A stretch of DNA of 64,000 bases. Source: Nectonema munidae. Taxonomy: Eukaryota > Nematomorpha > Nectonematoida > Nectonematidae. The stretch spans positions 45,001 through 109,000 of the forward strand of contig JAUIRK010000541.1 of the NCBI GenBank assembly GCA_030549495.1, written 5' to 3'. The notes under the pieces are model-generated. The model worked only from the letters and a program-made list of their open reading frames with translations, had not been told where the DNA came from and ran no database searches. Shown here in pieces: positions 62,205 to 64,000 of the stretch (positions are counted from its first letter, which is position 1; each line of letters opens with the position of its first letter). The translations under genes and the position numbers were made by a program.

Positions 62205-63860
62205 AAAGTCAACAATATAAATGAAAATATCAAAAAATGTCAGTAAATTGAGGGAAAATGGGAAAGTAAACAAAGAATTAACAAATAAAGAAATTTGTAA
62301 GATTGTACTAAGCTTTGACAACTTTTCATTTCATCTTTTCTCACTTCCTTATTTCATGTGCTAAAAGTGTCAAAAGCAATTATTTGTGATTTTACAGCTT
62401 TTCCTTCTCTAAATATTCTCTTAGAAAGTATCAAACATATGTTCAGCCACTATATACTGTGCAGTCAGAGTGAACTCAACATCACGTTGGTTATATCATT
62501 AATTTGTGTTTAATTTTATGAAAAAATATATCGTTTTAAATTTCATGCAGATAAAGATGAATGCAACAAACGCACAAATATATTTGAAATTTATTTTAAA
62601 AAATTAAAGAACACATACAGGGAATAGAAAATTCGAAATGCGGTCATTTTGACTGCGATGTCGCATTAGTGTTCACAATATTATGTATGCTATTATATAC
62701 ACATCTTGTTCAAAATATCCATATCTTTCATCAGAGAGAGAGAGAGCATGTCTGGTGGAGCATGGTGGTGTGTCTTCTTGCCTTTAAAATGGTGGCATTG
62801 ATTAATCACTTTTGATTTTGATTTATGCCACCTTCATTTTTAATTGCAAGATTAATTAACACTTATAGATCTTAACTTCAAAAATCGACATCACCGTTTG
62901 TAAGCAGTCGTCGTTTCCAGCCTCACTAATAAATACATGGATACTGACTTTCATTTTTCACGCTAATTTCTCCAAAAACTCAAAGATTTCACGAAAATAA
63001 GTAAATATAAGAAGACACAAAAATCTTTTCCGTAAAGCATCTACTTTCTCTGATGGGATTATGAAAGTGATCAACAAACAACCTATACCTGTTTATCTTG
63101 CAAATTCTAAGTGCATAGTTTACTTTTCGAATAATGAGATATTTACTTTTTTTTTTACTTAGCGTTCTATCAACTCATTTTTTTCCACAAAAATTGAAAT
63201 ACTTTGTCATCATGAAACTTTAAAATCGTTTTGCTGTTTTTTTCACAGAAAGCTTGCAAGTCTTTTCTTTCAATGTATATATTTTTCTTGATTTATGTTA
63301 AAACTACATCAATTCATGAATAAGGCAATGAAAATTTTGTCATTTCACAATTCAAATGCACACAATAAAACGATTTATATGATTGCAAATGTTCGAGGAG
63401 ATCACATGGAGAGATATACACAATAGAACGTAGAAATGTTTTTGCCTACCACCTTCTTTTTTACTTTTTACAACTCAACACTAATCCATAAAATGACTTA
63501 TTTTGCATATATATATATATATTTTTTTGTTTTTTTATTTAGGATTCTTACATGATGTTTGTGTTTGCATCTCCTCCATGTGGCTTTAATTGCCTATGTT
63601 CTTGGATTAATAACATCTAAGTATTGAAAATTTTTTTAACAATGAGTGATCACTACAAAGATTGTTTTGTTTAAAAAAAATTACTGAATTGATTTGAACA
63701 TAAATAGAATTAGAAATCATCATTCAAAACTGAACAGTCATTTAAAAATGGTGTAAAAGGTAGCCCGATGTTTTCTATTTAATCAAAATCATCACGCACA
63801 TGGGTCTGGATAAATCTTTAAAACGGGAAATATTCCAAACTATTTAGATATTTTGTAGAA
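62205..63860. other. No gene seen
   Basis: AT-rich sequence with short (AG)n near 62734-62748 and (AT)n near 63506-63522. Confidence 0.5.
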
Positions 63861-63865
63861 ATATT

Positions 63866-64000
63866 TGTTAACCAAATGTTTATTCGGTCAAATGTCTGTA
63901 CGGTAAAATTTTTGTTCCGCTAAATATCGGTTTGGTAAAAGTTTGTTCGACCAAATGTCGTTCAATCAAATATCTGTTTGCCAAATGTCTGCACTACGTG
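63866..64000. repeat. Degenerate 15-17-bp tandem repeat at the window edge
   Basis: About eight units of a 'CAAATGTCTGTTCGGT'-like motif run to the right edge of the window. Units vary ('AAATGTCGTTCAATC', 'AAATATCTGTTTGCC'). The architecture resembles the tandemly repetitive arms of the MULE at 15724. It may be one end of a Mutator-like element lying to the right. Confidence 0.75.

Overview
The window is eukaryotic nuclear DNA: strongly AT-rich, with one spliced host gene and a dense, mostly decayed load of transposable elements. The transposon set (hAT, piggyBac, FLYWCH-bearing Mutator-like, Merlin, RTE and CR1/Jockey-type LINEs, a tRNA-derived SINE) and the matrix metalloproteinase gene fit an arthropod. 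A crustacean such as a copepod is my guess, but the sequence alone does not fix the species. No bacterial operon, CRISPR array or rRNA gene is present.

Region 1 (1-11,183, + strand). The window opens inside an uninterrupted (TG)n array of at least 1,920 bp. Next come the last four recognisable coding exons of a matrix metalloproteinase (MMP) gene: 2051-2196, 3281-3422, 6217-6398 and 11127-11183. They encode most of the four-bladed hemopexin domain and end in the conserved Trp-Trp-Phe-Gly-Cys-Pro-Arg followed by TGA. The signal peptide, pro-domain and zinc catalytic domain lie to the left, outside the window. The last intron holds an RTE-clade LINE and a second LINE fragment.

Region 2 (11,184-30,300). 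No convincing host gene. It holds a decayed piggyBac copy interrupted by a 1.3-kb FLYWCH Mutator-like element with a 9-bp target duplication; three hAT-type elements whose 8-bp target duplications can be read directly (18,709; 20,621; 24,276); LINE pieces; a tandem duplication near 13.7-14.0 kb; and a copy of a transposon-like protein family I cannot place in a superfamily ('family A', 27,756-29,399).

Region 3 (30,300-48,000). It holds the best-preserved piggyBac transposase (minus strand, one small intron, two frameshifts); a LINE copy; a tRNA-derived SINE; a second family A copy split by a repeat element made of short tandem and inverted units; a hAT remnant with a LINE inside it; and a three-level nest in which a LINE contains a hAT element that contains a 129-bp TTAA MITE.

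Region 4 (48,000-64,000). It holds a GC-rich perfect-looking hairpin, an LTR-retrotransposon fossil, a Merlin transposase fossil, a remnant of another unplaced family ('family B'), a second copy of the TTAA MITE, a 200-bp hAT MITE with a perfect 8-bp target duplication, a third piggyBac fossil, and, at the right edge, a degenerate 15-17-bp tandem repeat resembling a Mutator-like terminus.

The only plausible working host gene is the MMP. All mobile-element calls rest on peptide motifs and terminal structure read by eye; no database search was run. The most informative features are the nested insertions, which give a relative order of events, the two TTAA MITE copies, and the very long TG array close to a splice acceptor.
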